From Blumeriella jaapii (taxonomy: Eukaryota > Ascomycota > Leotiomycetes > Helotiales > Drepanopezizaceae): a DNA stretch of 64,000 nt. Below, piece by piece: positions 1-12,059 of this stretch. The number at the start of each line of letters is the position of its first letter. Position 1 is the first letter of the stretch. Below the pieces are notes generated by a model. The model did not search any database, was not told the DNA's origin, and saw only the letters and a program-made list of their open reading frames with translations. Position numbers and translations under genes: made by a program. The DNA is taken from assembly GCA_009599575.1 (NCBI GenBank), contig VWND01000024.1:186001-250000 (forward strand), written 5' to 3'.

Positions 1-439
1 TGTTTTTTTTTTTTTATTATATATTGTTTTATTATTTTTGTTTTGTTTTATTTATATATAACTTAATTATTCTGTTTTATATATATTGTTTATTTTTACA
101 GACTTTTTTCTATGTTATTTGGAACATTTATTATACTTTTTTTTGTTTGATTGTATTTTTGCTTATTAAAATAAAAGCTTTATATATATTTTAAGCCGCA
201 TATTTAATACATTTGTATTGCTCGCATATTTTACGAAAATTATTTTTTATGCATTTTATTATTTGCTATTTTTTGTATTATTTATTTTTTTTATTATTTT
301 AAACGGATGCTTATTTAAATAATTATAATTTATTGAAAAAATAATATGCGGATTCTCGTAGCTTTTAGATACAAATACTTTATAATTTCCGTATTTTTTT
401 CCATTTATTTTTCAACAAATATAATATATTTTTTTTGAT

Positions 440-3400
440 TAACAAATTTATCGATATTATATCGTTTTTCAAACAAAGCGTTGCTAAACCTGACAAGCTT
501 ATTTTTAATTTACTTTGGAACGGAATTATTATACGCAACTTTTTCGAATTTAAGCAAATATATAATACCGCTATTTCAAATTAACAAGCAGCTTTCGTAA
601 AAATATTTATAAAATAATTCGATATAATAATTAAAAACGTTAACGAATTTTTATTCGATTACGAAAGTTTCGTTAAAGCTAAATTCGTTCGCAAAAGCTT
701 TAATTACGACAAATTCTTACTGAATTACGATAACGTTTTAAAAGCTTTCGCCGAAGCAAAAAGGGCTCGAAACAATAAAAAAAAGGTGACAAACCGAATT
801 TTGCGCTTTTTGCCAAATCAACGAAGGAAGGATATTTAAAAATACGTTTTTAGCAAAATTACCGGTATTATTCCATTTCGGCATTTCGCTTGCTTTTTCG
901 AAACTATTATCTCTACGAAAAAAAAAATTTAAATACTAAACGCTTATATTTTTAAAGCGCAAACTCTAAAAGCTAATAACTCAAAAGCCCGCAGATTCAC
1001 AGGTTTTTTTACAGCTGTTTGTAAACTGATCGACGACGCTATGCAATTGCTAAAAAAAATTCTAGTCGGCTGCGAAATTCTAAATCTGACTTTTTTTTAA
1101 AGCAAAAGACTAAGCGTCGCTAAATGCGGCATTTTTATATCGAACGAAACGACGCTATTCCGACGCTTCAAACCTACGACGACGAAAAAAACGAAAAAGC
1201 TAATATTATCTTCGTTTAATTCGAAAAGATATACGCAATAGCAATTAATATTTTTAAAATAATTAAAATAATTCGGCGATTTTTATTTTTAACTGTCGAA
1301 AACGAATCCGAGAACGAAATTAAAAGCGTAATAACAAACAATCGCTTATTCGAATATAAAAAACTTATTATATTTATAGAAACAATTCCGGAAAAAGTAG
1401 AAACAAAAAACGTAGAAAAACGCGCCGATACTTTCGAAACTTTTTTTATTCGGAAAAAAAAACTATTTATATCGCCAGCAGAAAAGGCATCGCGAATAAA
1501 AACAGCCGGAAATCAACGCCGAGCTATAGATTTTAAGCTAATTAACAGAAAACGCGACGATTTTACAGAATCGGACTTAGAAAACGCCGGCATTTCGAAA
1601 AAAAAAGATTTAAACGATTTTGAATTTGATTTTTCGAAATTAAATACGCAAATATTAAAAACGCTTGCTGCGTTTAAAAACGTCGAACCGCTAATATTTT
1701 AAACTTTAATAAAAGCATTTAAAATTTCGATTATTATACGATTCGATCGAAAAAGCTTGGAAAAAAATATCGAAATTATCGCGGAAAAAATTATACAAAA
1801 AACATAAAATTAAATTACTTTGCTTAAAACTTTCGCTTTCGACGACGAAACGATTCAGAAGTTTTATTTCGATATTTTTACATAAGGGCCAAATAAATCC
1901 GTCAGCTTTTTTCTTTTTGTTTCGAACGAAGATTGAATTAAGCTTTTTTTAAAAAATTGCAAATATAATACGCCGGAATAAATAAAAAAGATTTTTAAAA
2001 ACGGTGACCCGTTTTTATTCGAGCTTTTTTTCGTTGAAAAACTTCGATTTTTTAATTTCGTTTTTACGAATAACGTTAACGCTAAAAAAGACGGCAAGTT
2101 TTGCTATTTTTACGTACGCTGTTACGCGGCGTATTGCAATTTAATTACAAAAGAAATTAACGTTATCGGCTTCGCTAATCGATTCGCTGCTATTAAAAAT
2201 TCGGATTACGACGTGTTCGAAATTGATTTTAATAATCAATTTATATTCCGACGAAAAATTGCGAAAATTACTTAAACACGTGCTAAAGCTTATTTAAAAT
2301 ACGCAAATTTTAAAGCAGATTTTAAAATATTTAGCGCGATTATAAAGCTCGATTAAAACGTAAAAAAATGAAAGCAACGAATATTTTCAAAAGCCGATTT
2401 TTTTGGCTTTTCGACCGAAGGTGTATTTTAAAATTTATTTGAATTAAGCTGCGAATTCGTTAATTACGTAAGGTTTCACAACGGAAAAAACAAGCTATTA
2501 TTGCATTTTATAAAAAAAAAAATAGTTATATATAAGCATTATTTTCGATTGGTTAAAACCCAAGGAACGCTTACAGTTTTTTTCGCTAATATACTTTACA
2601 GTTTTATTTAATAAGTTTTCAAAATGCATTCCGGCCTTTACTTCGCTGTTTTAATTACCCGGAATCCTGGAAACTACCGCCTCGTAGCATATTTTAACGT
2701 TCCGATCGCTTTAGATTTCGCTGGCTCCGATCGTATTATAATTATAAAATTCGATATCGCCGACTTTTAAAAAAAGGAAAAAATCGAAAATCTTACCGAC
2801 GCCATTTTCGATTATCACGTTTTACTTGCATTCGTATATAATTCGAAAATAATCGAAGCTTATTTGCAATTACATTACGACGCCAAGCTAATTAAAACCA
2901 TTTAAAAAGGCCCAGCTTTTTCGTATTTCAGCGCGTTTAAAGCAGTGGCCTCGGCTATTTTATCGGATTACGAAACCGAAAGCTACAAAATAAAAAATAA
3001 AATGATTTTTATCAGCTTTTCGATTAAGCAAAAGGTTTTTATCAGATTCAGAACCCAAAAAACCGACGGCGCGATATTAATTTGCTCGAATAATTATACG
3101 ACGCAGAAATACAAAAACTATTTCGAAAACGATAATTCGATAAACAATCTGATATTATTTATATTACGGCGAAAGCAATTATAGTATTTTCGGTGGTTTC
3201 GACTGCAAACGATTATTTTCGAACCATTCCGTAGAATAGTTTTTTTTACAGGCTTCGGAGCTTTTTCAAAAGCATTCGTCGGTAAACAATCGTAATCCGA
3301 TTTATTAGTTTTACGCGAAGCAAAAGCGTTAATCGGTTTTAATTACAACGAACTAGTCGATTATTTTTACGATTTTAATATAAGATTTTTTAGCGCTTTT

Positions 3401-3660
3401 TGCAAAGCGTAAAATCATATTCAAAAGCTGAAATTTATTATTTACGCAGAAAAGTCGTGGAAAGCATTCGTGGCGGCGATATTTAATAATATTATCGACG
3501 AAAAAGTTATTAAAACGTTCGTAGATTTAAACGATACTTCGATTAATATTTTATCGAATTATTTTTTAAAAAAGCAAAGTGAATAAAATAATTCAAACGA
3601 CAAGCGAAACGCTATTTCTCCGCAGGAATTAATAGCAAAAAGGCTAAGAACGGATTAAAA
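440..3660 (+). pseudogene. Degraded extra ORF (ORF-X) between pol and 3' LTR, copy A
   Basis: A single + strand frame can be followed for about 1,100 codons by comparing the three copies. In-frame stops fall where Trp or Gln codons are expected (TGG and CAA/CAG changed by RIP). Recognisable shared stretches include NEFLFDYESFV near 640, GKFCYFYVRCY near 2,090 and SDYETESYKIKNKM near 2,960. This copy also lacks about 4 bp near 1,143 relative to the copies at 12,750 and 19,235, which shifts the frame there. I do not recognise a domain. Its place after the integrase resembles env-like extra ORFs of other gypsy elements, but nothing in the sequence shows an envelope function. Confidence 0.5.
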
Positions 3661-3805
3661 GATTAAAAAAGCGTAGAGCTAAAAAGTTCGGTTTTTTAAT
3701 TAATTGGTTTTTAAATTATATAAAATAAACTAAATTACATTTATTAAAGTTATGTTTTTTTTTGATCGTAATTAAAAACGATTACGTATATTATTTAGAA
3801 TAGGA

Positions 3806-4071
3806 TATAAAACGGTGATATTTTGTATTAATAAAAGTTGGTAGTTTTAGCTATGGTCGAGGCATGAATCCTTCCGAGACCCTTTGCTATTAATTATTTT
3901 CAACAAGTATAAAAGCAAAGCATTTTTTTAGATAGTATTATAGATACGCAATTTAATTTATACCTTCATTTATTTTTTTTTTCTTTTTTCAGTCTTTTTT
4001 AGGGATTCCCTAGACTATTTTACCCACCGATATGTGGCCGTATCAGTTTGGTTTTCCTACCTATTTTTATA
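3806..4071 (+). repeat. 3' LTR of copy A
   Basis: This 266-bp repeat also occurs at 4,389-4,655, 15,555-15,821 and 21,905-22,170. The consensus ends are TG...CA; here RIP has changed them to TA and TA. A TATA-like GTATAAAAG lies mid-repeat, where a U3 promoter is expected. Confidence 0.85.
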
Positions 4072-4388
4072 TTATATTATAATAATAAAAAGATTTTTCC
4101 TAAAATTCGACGTTATATAATAAAACATATTTAAAATATCGACAAAATTATAATTTGCTTCGAAAAAGCCAAAGCTATTATTAGCCTTCGATTAAAATTT
4201 TGCATACTCGAAATAAATATCGTCGGTTATATAATTAATAGCGTTAGCCGTTATTTTCAACGAAAAAAAATTAAAAAAATCTGCGAATAAAAAAAGTATA
4301 AAAACATTACCAAAGCTAAAGCTTTTATTAACGTTATGATTTATTATCGCAATTAAATCAAAAACTTTTTTTAAAAAGCTGCATTTAT
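4072..4388 (+). mobile_element. Fragment of host copy B (RT region) between copies A and C
   Basis: This stretch is collinear with 9,012-9,328 of the complete copy, the part of pol just after the RT catalytic motif. Its left end continues directly from copy A's 3' LTR and its right end (GCATTTAT) runs directly into copy C's 5' LTR. The missing continuation of pol (TTATTTACGC...) begins at 15,822. This is therefore the short piece of copy B left between two independent insertions. Confidence 0.85.
4385..4388. repeat. Left target-site duplication of copy C (TTAT)
   Basis: TTAT precedes the 5' LTR here and recurs directly after the 3' LTR at 15,822-15,825. The uninterrupted site in the complete pol copy reads GCATTTATTTACGC (about 9,321-9,334), so four bases are duplicated. 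Confidence 0.75.
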
Positions 4389-4655
4389 TGTAAAACGGTG
4401 ATACCTTGTATTAATGGGAATTGGTAGTTTTAGCTATGGTCGAGGCATGGACCCCTCCGAAACCCCCTGCCACTGACTACTTTTAACAGGTATAAAAGCA
4501 AGGCATTTCTTTAGATAATATTATAAGCACGCAGTTTAATTTATATTTTTATTTATTTTTATTTTTTTTTTTTCAATTTTTTCTAGGAATTTCCTAGATT
4601 ATTTTATTTACCGACATATGGCCGTATCAGTTTGGTTTTCCTATCTACTTTTATA
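4389..4655 (+). repeat. 5' LTR of copy C
   Basis: This 267-bp repeat starts TGTAAAACGG and ends CTACTTTTATA (CA changed to TA). It is the least damaged LTR at its left end: it keeps TG where the 3' LTRs have TA. A GTATAAAAG box lies near 4,492. Confidence 0.87.
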
Positions 4656-5339
4656 TTTGATGATTTACGCAGGAATTTAAATTTCGGTGTTTCGTTTTTA
4701 TATATTCGCCGATGCATTTTTTAAATTCGCAGTCAAAGCCGATTTCGATATTTCGCTACTACGGCTTGAAAGATTTTTTATATGGTGTTATTTGCAGCTG
4801 TATTATATGAAAGATTTTTAATAGCTTTTTTTATTTTACGTATAATTATTAGATTACAAAAATGTAATATATTTTAAAAACGTTTGAAATTGCGGTTAAG
4901 CAATTTTGAACCGTGCGAAGTTCAAAGCTCGAAAATCGCTTTTTTATCTAAAAATAACAAATCGAATATTGGTTCGTACGCTTCGACCGCTGCGCTCGGC
5001 CTTTTTAAATTAAATTTTTTTTGGTCAAACGCTTGGCGAAAACTCGATTTTTTGATTTTGCGTTTTGTAATTATAGTAATTACAATTTGCGGCTTTTTTT
5101 TAAAAATAATAAAAAGATGGCTGTACGTGCATTAGCCTGAGCCACGGAATATCGAAACCGTAGATTATATAATAATATTATATTAATTTAGTTAATTTAT
5201 TAAAAAATAAGTTTTTTAATATATTATTTAAATATTTAAACGCAATTTTATTTTATTTAATTTTTTTAAAAAACACAAAAATCTTTTTAATAATTCCTTT
5301 ATTAAAAACGATTTTTTTTATATTAAAAACTTTTAATCT
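4656..5339 (+). other. 5' leader of copy C, no recognisable gene
   Basis: This AT-rich stretch lies between the 5' LTR and the gag frame. An 83-codon open frame at 4,884-5,135 has no recognisable similarity and probably stays open by chance. The stretch has no counterpart elsewhere in the window, because the other two copies lack their 5' parts here. Confidence 0.5.
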
Positions 5340-6760
5340 GCAACTTCAGAAAACATTTATTTATTTAATTCGAACCCTATTAACATTTTCGCTAATATTA
5401 TAAACAACGACGCTTTTCGTTTTTTTATGCGAGGCCGCATGCCTTTTCCTGGCTCCTTTGGTACATTTTTATTCAATAGCGCTAATATTACCGATTTTAT
5501 CGAAAAATATAAAAAAACCTGTAAAAATTTCGGAGTTTTTAAAACTAAAATATTCGATAAATTTTTTCGCTATTATAATTCAATTATTAAAAATATTATT
5601 AAATCGATAAATAAATAAAAGGCTATTAGAGCTCGAAATTGGCGTAAGCTAATTAAAGCTTTGAAATCGGAATTCCGAGACTACGATCGCTAGTAAATTC
5701 GCGATACTATCGTTTTTTTTAAACAGTTTGTTATAACAATTCGCTAAGCCAAAAAACTCAAAGCTTATTGTCGTATTTATATAAGGGTTTCTGACGTTTT
5801 CGTTAATAAAAAGGTTCTAAACGAAATTAAGCAAAAAAAATTATTTTTATTTAGCTTTTTAATTAACATTCGCAACAAAATTATTAAGTATTTTAAAGTT
5901 AATAAATAAGATTTTAAAACTTTCGATTAATATTTCAAATTTATAAAATTCGTTTTTAAACAAAACTAAAACGAACGTATTATCGAAGTTATAAACCAAA
6001 AAAAATCTCCTTTTTCTACTTATAAAAAAGACGTAGAAGCTTTAATGCAGGAATATACCCAGCCACTAAAAGTTACCGAAATCGCTAAAAAACAACCAGT
6101 TATTATATTATTTAATCGTTTTGCAAAATCTACTGGCTTGGAAAAGCTTAATAAAAATATCGAAACTTTCGTATTAAAATTTACCGATATTAAAATTTAA
6201 GAATTTCAAAGCAAAATCGAAGGTTTTATATAACAGCAGAAAAAACTTTTTTACGTTAATTCGGATAATAAAAACGATTAAAATAGCCTTTATAACAATT
6301 ATTTTTTTTAAAATGCTCGAAGCGATCAGCTTCGCTAAGCCACCGTAAAAGTAATAGCTGCCTAATAGCAACCTTTCCGTGCTAGCGATCAGAATTAGCG
6401 AAATATTAATTATAATAACGATTATCAGAAAAGAAAAGGAAATTAACGCGAAAACCAGAATCGCGGCTATTAAAATAATAAAAGTAATTATTAAAACAGA
6501 TTCCGTAGCTTTAAATATGGATTTTGTAATAATAAAAAAATTTATTGCGAAAAATCTTATATTCGCTTTAAATGCAAAGCATTTAATTTTTGTATAAATA
6601 ATAATATTTGTTATATTAACAAGTACGAAACGATTTGCCTCGGCCCGACGGAAGCAGGAATAAGCTTTTTTAATAAAGCTGAAAATCAGAGCTGGTTAAA
6701 TACTATTCGCTTAAAAGTAAAATACGAAATGGGACGACTGCTTGGAAAACAGAAAGGATA
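5340..6760 (+). pseudogene. gag remnant of copy C
   Basis: The translation near 5,450-5,690 contains FLFNSANITDFIEKY followed by a KNFGVF stretch and an NWRKLIKALKSEFRDYD motif. This resembles the conserved gag start of many fungal gypsy elements (a 'DG-N-T-F-Y' block, then 'W..L...L..E(Y/F)RDYD'). The frame then continues with many RIP stops. A Cys-containing stretch near 6,570-6,650 may be what remains of a zinc knuckle, but the spacing is not clear. The longest open piece is only 63-72 codons. Family assignment is firm as gag by position; exact ends are approximate. Confidence 0.65.
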
Positions 6761-7449
6761 CAAAAACGATTTTTATTAATAAAAAAGAAAATATTCCCGA
6801 AAGCGTATTAATTAAAAAAAAATCCTTTACCCTAAATGTAAATAAAATTCAAATATATAAATAAAAAACAAATATATATATTGCTAATACAAATATCGCA
6901 TTTGCAAATATTATAATTATATAATTAAGTCAGCGAATTATAAAAAAGCAAAATGCTTTTGTTTTATTCGCCAAATCAATTAATATAAAAAAGAACGTCA
7001 AAATCGAAAAAAAAAAAGATTTTGAAATTCGAAAAAAAACCGATAAAACTATTAGAAAAACGCCTATAATAAAAGAAATTAACGACGATATAAAAAATAT
7101 TAATACCGATATTTTAATTTAAATTATTTAGAAAATACCAGCTTTTAAACGCTTATTATTAATACGAAGCGAAAAATAAATCGATAAATATATCAGCCCC
7201 GAAGCCGTCGACGAAGCTATTAAAAGAATTATAGAACAAAAGATTAAATTAAAATTCAGCGATTTATTTAATACAAAAAGAAAATTCGATAAAGTTATTA
7301 ATAAACAAATTTTTGTATTAAAAAAAAACGAAAAAATTGAAATTATCCGAAAAGAAAACGATTTTAAATTGGAAAAAAATCAAAAAAAAATTTATAATAT
7401 CGCAGTTAATTTAGCCGATAAAAAAAAATCTTCGGAAAAAGTCAGCTTT

Positions 7450-7960
7450 TTGGCTTTCGTTATAAAAACCTAAAAATTAAAACGACGAAACTGCTTTTAT
7501 ACGATTATAAAAGCGCTAAAAATAAAAATTATGCTTAAAAAAAGTACGACCGCCTTCGTTTTATTCGATAATGGAACCGAAATCAATTGCATGGATCAGG
7601 AAATAGCCGAAGCTAGTAGTGTTCCGATTATTACCGATAAGCGAATAATTTATATTATCGTTAATAAAAATACGATTGAATTTAATAAAATTATACGAAA
7701 TATAAAAGTCGACGTTGAAAATATTATTATTTATAAAAACTTTTTGATAATAAAAAAATGCTTTTATTTTATTATTTTTAAAATACTTTGGATTTTGAAA
7801 AATTTCGTCAGTTTTAAATATATCGAAAACGGCCAGATAAAAACCTTTTTCTGAAATTAAAACCGGTTTTTTCAAAATCAAATTACCGTCGCCGGCGACA
7901 AAGTCTTTTTAATCGACGTTTTATCGGAAAACGAATAGCCGGCTTTAGTTTCAGAACAAA
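7450..7960 (+). pseudogene. Aspartic protease remnant of copy C
   Basis: An open stretch at 7,531-7,854 begins with a segment matching the retropepsin pattern of fungal gypsy elements. The catalytic triad D-S/T-G appears as LFDNGTEINCM, consistent with an original LLDSGAEINVM-like motif in which Ser became Asn. It is followed by VPIITDKRIIYII and a VDVENIII strand, as in the family. The second half is out of register. It would have processed Gag-Pol; it is inactive because of stops and the altered active site. Confidence 0.65.
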
Positions 7961-8002
7961 CGCTGAATTATAACAAAACTTGGAAAATACTCGGCTAAAA
8001 AC

Positions 8003-8035
8003 ATTCGCGTTATTAATCGAAATAGCATCGCGAAT
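8003..8035 (+). repeat. 33-bp palindromic module (pol, after protease)
   Basis: ATTCGCG, 19 bases, CGCGAAT. The frame through it reads FALLIEIASRI. This is the most diverged spacer among the pol copies, but the arms are perfect. Confidence 0.6.
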
Positions 8036-8549
8036 AAAATTAGCTAATATTAACATTTTTGGCTATTAATTCGGAAATAAAAGCTTCGAAAATTTCGTTT
8101 TTATATTAAATAAACCCGACCTATATATTTTAATTTCTTATATTAATATTAGCATTTTTTACAAGCGCAAAACTGATAAAATACGATTCGTAAATTTTAG
8201 CGAATCCGGTGGAAATATTTCCGGAAAAATAAACGATTAATTTGAAAAAGATAAAGTAATAAGATTATTTCAATTAATTATTAGCGAATTCGAAAAATTT
8301 ATTACCGGCCGATTTTTCAGTCTATTATTTGGCAGCCGATTTATAAAAAAACGATTTGATAATTTAATAATCGGGATTTAATTTTTATTAAAAAAGAAAA
8401 AGGTTTTATACGAAGTTTTACGCAATCGAAAAAAGGCTATAACTTTCGATTTTACCGAAATGGGCCAATTTAGCTTTAACGTTACGTTTTATATCGATAT
8501 CAAAACCGTGCTTTACGAAGCCTGGCAAAAAAAAACTTTTTCAGTTTTT

Positions 8550-9900
8550 AAAACTTTTTAAAATAAAATAATCGAAATACTAAAAAAACGAATTAAGCAA
8601 AAGATTTTCGAATTCTGCCACGGCTTATATAAAAACAAATGATTTATCGTTGCGAAAAAAAAGAAAAGCATTTACAAATTTATCACCGCAGTCGTCGAAA
8701 TAAATAAAATAACGATACGAAACGCTAACGTATTATTTAACGTCGATTAATTTTCGAACGAATTCGCAGAACTAACGATCGCTTTTTTTTTCGATCTGTT
8801 TTCCGGCTACGATTATTTAGTATTTAACTTCCGATTTCGAAATATAACGGCAATTCAAATTCTAATCGGTTTATTGCGTATAACGAAAGTATTTATAAAA
8901 GCGATTAATTTAATCGTTCAATTCGTAAAAATCGTATATAAGATTTTTATAATTTGCATTTTTAATATTGCTTTTTTTTACGTTAACGACGTCGAAGTAA
9001 AAAGCCCTAAATTATATTATAATAATAAGAAAATTTTTTTTGAAATTCGACGTTATATAATAAATATATTTAAAATATAAATAAAGTTATAATCTGCTTC
9101 GAAAAAGCCAAAGCTATTATTAATTTTCGATTAAAATTTTGTATATCCGAAATAAATATCGTTGATTATATAACTAATAGCGCTGGCCGTTATTTTTAAC
9201 GAAAAAAAATTAAAAAGATTTGCGAATAAAAAAAGTATGAAAATATTACCGAAGCCAAAGCTTTTATTAGCGTTATAATTTACTATCGCAATTAAATTAA
9301 AAACTTTTTTCAAAAAGCTGCATTTATTTACGCTACGATAAAAAAAAAATCGATTTCGTTTGGGAAAAAAAGCAGAGCAAAATTATAAAAGTTTTTAAAA
9401 ACGACTTTTTATCAGCTTTATTATTTATACGAATCGATTACAGCCCAAACGCAAAAAAAATCATTTTAATTATCGACGCTAGTATTTTCGGTTAGGAAAT
9501 TATATTGCAACAAATCGATAAAAATAAAAAACGGCATTTTTTACGATTCGAAAGCGGCCTATAATTTTTCGTAAAAGTACGCTACGATATTATCAAACGA
9601 AAATATCGAGGCGCTTTTAAAACAATAAAAAAAATAAAAAGCGAATTGTACGGCGTATATTTTATTTTAAAAACAAACGCAAAAGTTTTTATCGATTAAT
9701 TAAATAAAAAAGCTAATAATCTGCTAAAAGCGCTTATTATTAATTAAATAGCTTGGATGCGATTTATAGATTTCGAAGTCAGGCATATTAAAAAAACAAT
9801 TAATATAACGGCAAACGGCTTTTCCAAACGAAAACGTTTTTATTTATTTGATTTCGCTAAATAAAGCGAATAAAATATCGACGAATAAATCGCTAACGAA
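8550..9900 (+). pseudogene. Reverse transcriptase and RNase H remnant of copy C
   Basis: Near 8,860-9,010 the frame reads GLLRITKVFIKAINLIVQFV and then FFYVNDVEVKSPKLYYNN. This matches the RT palm of fungal gypsy elements, where the catalytic pair is D-D; here the first Asp is Asn (GAC to AAC, a RIP-type change). RNase H follows: IILIIDASIFGW near 9,475, RYDIIKRKYRGAFKTIKKI near 9,585 and a FEVRHIKKTINITANGFS block near 9,770, the usual end of the domain. Trp and Gln positions are stops throughout. Confidence 0.8.
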
Positions 9901-9947
9901 ATCGGCTGTTTTGCTATTTGCGCTTTGGGTTTTATAAAATCAAAACT

Positions 9948-9980
9948 ATTCGCGTTGTTATTTCGGCTAGCATCGCGAAT
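9948..9980 (+). repeat. 33-bp palindromic module (pol, after RNase H, first)
   Basis: ATTCGCG, 19 bases containing TTTCGGCTAGCAT, CGCGAAT. It encodes FALLFRLASRI and lies in the linker between RNase H and integrase. Confidence 0.75.
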
Positions 9981-10010
9981 AAAAAACATTAATTTTCGGG
10001 CCGAAAAAGC

Positions 10011-10043
10011 ATTCGCGTTATTATTTCGGCTGGTACCGCGAAT
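10011..10043 (+). repeat. 33-bp palindromic module (pol, after RNase H, second)
   Basis: A second copy with the same arms and 19-base spacer, 63 bp after the first and in the same frame (FALLFRLVPRM). Confidence 0.75.
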
Positions 10044-10199
10044 GGATTTGATCGAAAACGATCGGAATAAACCGATTAACGACGAAAATAAATTTTTAAT
10101 CGATAATTATAAAATCGAGGATTTTTATTTAATTATATATTATTTAATTATTTTGTTTAAACCATTTAGCGTATTAAATTATTAATTTAAATTATTTAA

Positions 10200-11590
10200 A
10201 AATCAAACTTTCGATTATATTTTGGCCGACAGAAAGCTGTATAAAATAAAAAATAATATATATTAAAAACGCTTAGTAATAAATAATAAAACCGATAAGT
10301 TCTAAATTATAAAAAAAGCTTACGAAAAAATGTTTTATAAAAAAGCTGAAACCATTTATTACCGAATTAAAAACGATTTTTAATAAAAAAAATGTTTCGA
10401 AGATTGCAAAGCTTTCGTTAAAAATTATATTTTTTATTAAAAACGAAAGCTTGGCCGAAAAAAGAATTTATTATATCCGACGTAGTTTTTTAAAATTTAG
10501 GAAAAAATTAATTTCGACGTTATACGCGTATTAATCACCGATCGCGGTTATATATATTTCGTATTTGCTATTAACGATTTATTTAAATAGCTTAAAAAGC
10601 GATTTTTCCGAAACGCTATTTTCGAAGCTATAGCGATTTTTTTTTAAAAAAACGTTGTATATCGACACGGTTTGTTTAGCAAATTAAATATCGATAATAG
10701 ATTCGAAAACAAAAGCGTTATCGAAACTTTTATAAAAAAATACGGCATCCAGCGTATTTAAATCTCAGTTTATAATTCGAAAAGCAACGGATCCGTTGAA
10801 CGAAGCTATAGAAATATTTTCGACGGCTTTTTAAAAGCTATTCGAAAAAATTATAAGCGTTAATCGCGGAAATTTTCGAAAATGCTTTTTGCTATGCGTA
10901 TATATATATACGCTTTTATTAAAATAATTTTATTTTTTATTTAATACGACAGAAACGCTCGACTGCTTTTAAAAACAAAATGGCTTGTATAAAAGCTTTA
11001 TAACGTAATTAAAATAAAAATAAAAGCGGATTTATTAGTAATAAAATTTAAATAATTAAATTACCGCGATATAAATATAAAAAAAATGATTTTAAAAAAA
11101 AAAAAAGTATAAAAAAGCGGCTAAAAAAGTTTGGAATAAAATCAAAGTTTTAAAAAAAACGCTAATTAAAAAAAAAAATTTAATTCTGATTTACGACGTT
11201 CAGCGCGTTATTAACAAATCGGCCGATATTAAATTTAATTATAAATGGCTCGGATTCTACGAAGTATGCGAGGCCGAATTGGATAAAAGCTATTATAAAT
11301 TTACGAAACTCGATAAAACAAAACTGAAAAGAACGTTCGCCGCTAATCGGTTAAAACGATTTTATAAAAAAAATTAGTAAATTTATTTTTTAGATTCTGA
11401 TTTAAACAGCGATTCCGATTTCAGCGAATCCGACGACGACTCCGACCAAAGCGATTATATTTCTGAAAAAAAAAAAATCTTTAGAAAAGGTTTAAAAACA
11501 ATCGAATAATAACGCCACTGCTGAAAGCACAGTTTAAATCGTGATTCCATTTATAATCGAAAAGAAGAAAAGTATTTACAAAATTATTTA
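10200..11590 (+). pseudogene. Integrase and Pol C-terminus remnant of copy C
   Basis: The integrase core is visible near 10,655-10,815: VYRHGLFSKLNIDN, then KKYGIQRI and YNSKSNGSVERSYR, equivalent to the family's RHG-F-D-G..EN, YGI and YHPQANG-ERGH blocks. Farther down, YKWLGFYEVCEAE and TKLKRTFAANRLKRFY (11,240-11,370) match the C-terminal SH3-like end of fungal gypsy integrases. An Asp/Ser-rich tail follows at 11,385-11,470. I saw no chromodomain. The frame ends near 11,590. It would have joined the cDNA to the chromosome; it is now broken by RIP stops. Confidence 0.78.
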
Positions 11591-12059
11591 TTAATTATTC
11601 TACTGTTTTTATTATTTATTGTTTTTCTTTTTATTATATACTGTTTTATTGTTTTTGTTTTGCTTTGCTTATATATAATTTAATTATTTTGTTTTATATA
11701 TACTATTTATTTTTAAGACTTTTTTCTATATTATTTGGAATATCTATTATACTTTTTTTTGTTTGATTGTATTTTTGTTTACCGGAACAAAAGCTTTGTA
11801 TATATTTAAGCCGCATATTTAATACATTTATATTGCTCGTATATTTTACGAAAATTATTTTTTATGCATTTTATTATTTGCTACTTTTTGTATTATTTAT
11901 TATTTTTCGTTGTTTTAGACGGATGCCTGCCTGAATAATTATAATTTATTGGAAAAACAGTATGCGGATTCCCGTAACTTTTGGCTATAAATATTTTATA
12001 ATCCTTGTATTTTTTTCTAGCTATTTTTTAATAAATATAATATATCTTTTTGATTAATA

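Larger units (their letters stand above)
1..4071 (+). mobile_element. Ty3/gypsy-type LTR retrotransposon, copy A (3' part only)
   Basis: This is the 3' portion of the same element that is complete at 4,389-15,821. It contains the T-rich spacer downstream of pol, the degraded extra frame and the 3' LTR; gag and pol lie left of the window. It aligns along its whole length with 11,600-15,821 and 18,090-22,170. The element ends at 4,071. The base that follows, TTATATTATAATAA, is the reverse transcriptase sequence of another copy (compare 9,012 onward), so copy A sits inside copy B. Differences between copies are mostly C-to-T before A and G-to-A after T, the RIP pattern. It is not functional. Confidence 0.85.

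Noticed and set aside
3806..4655. First read as a composite transposon with LTRs at 3,806 and 4,389 around a 320-bp core
   Set aside because: The core is pol sequence that continues at 15,822, so the two LTRs belong to different nested elements.
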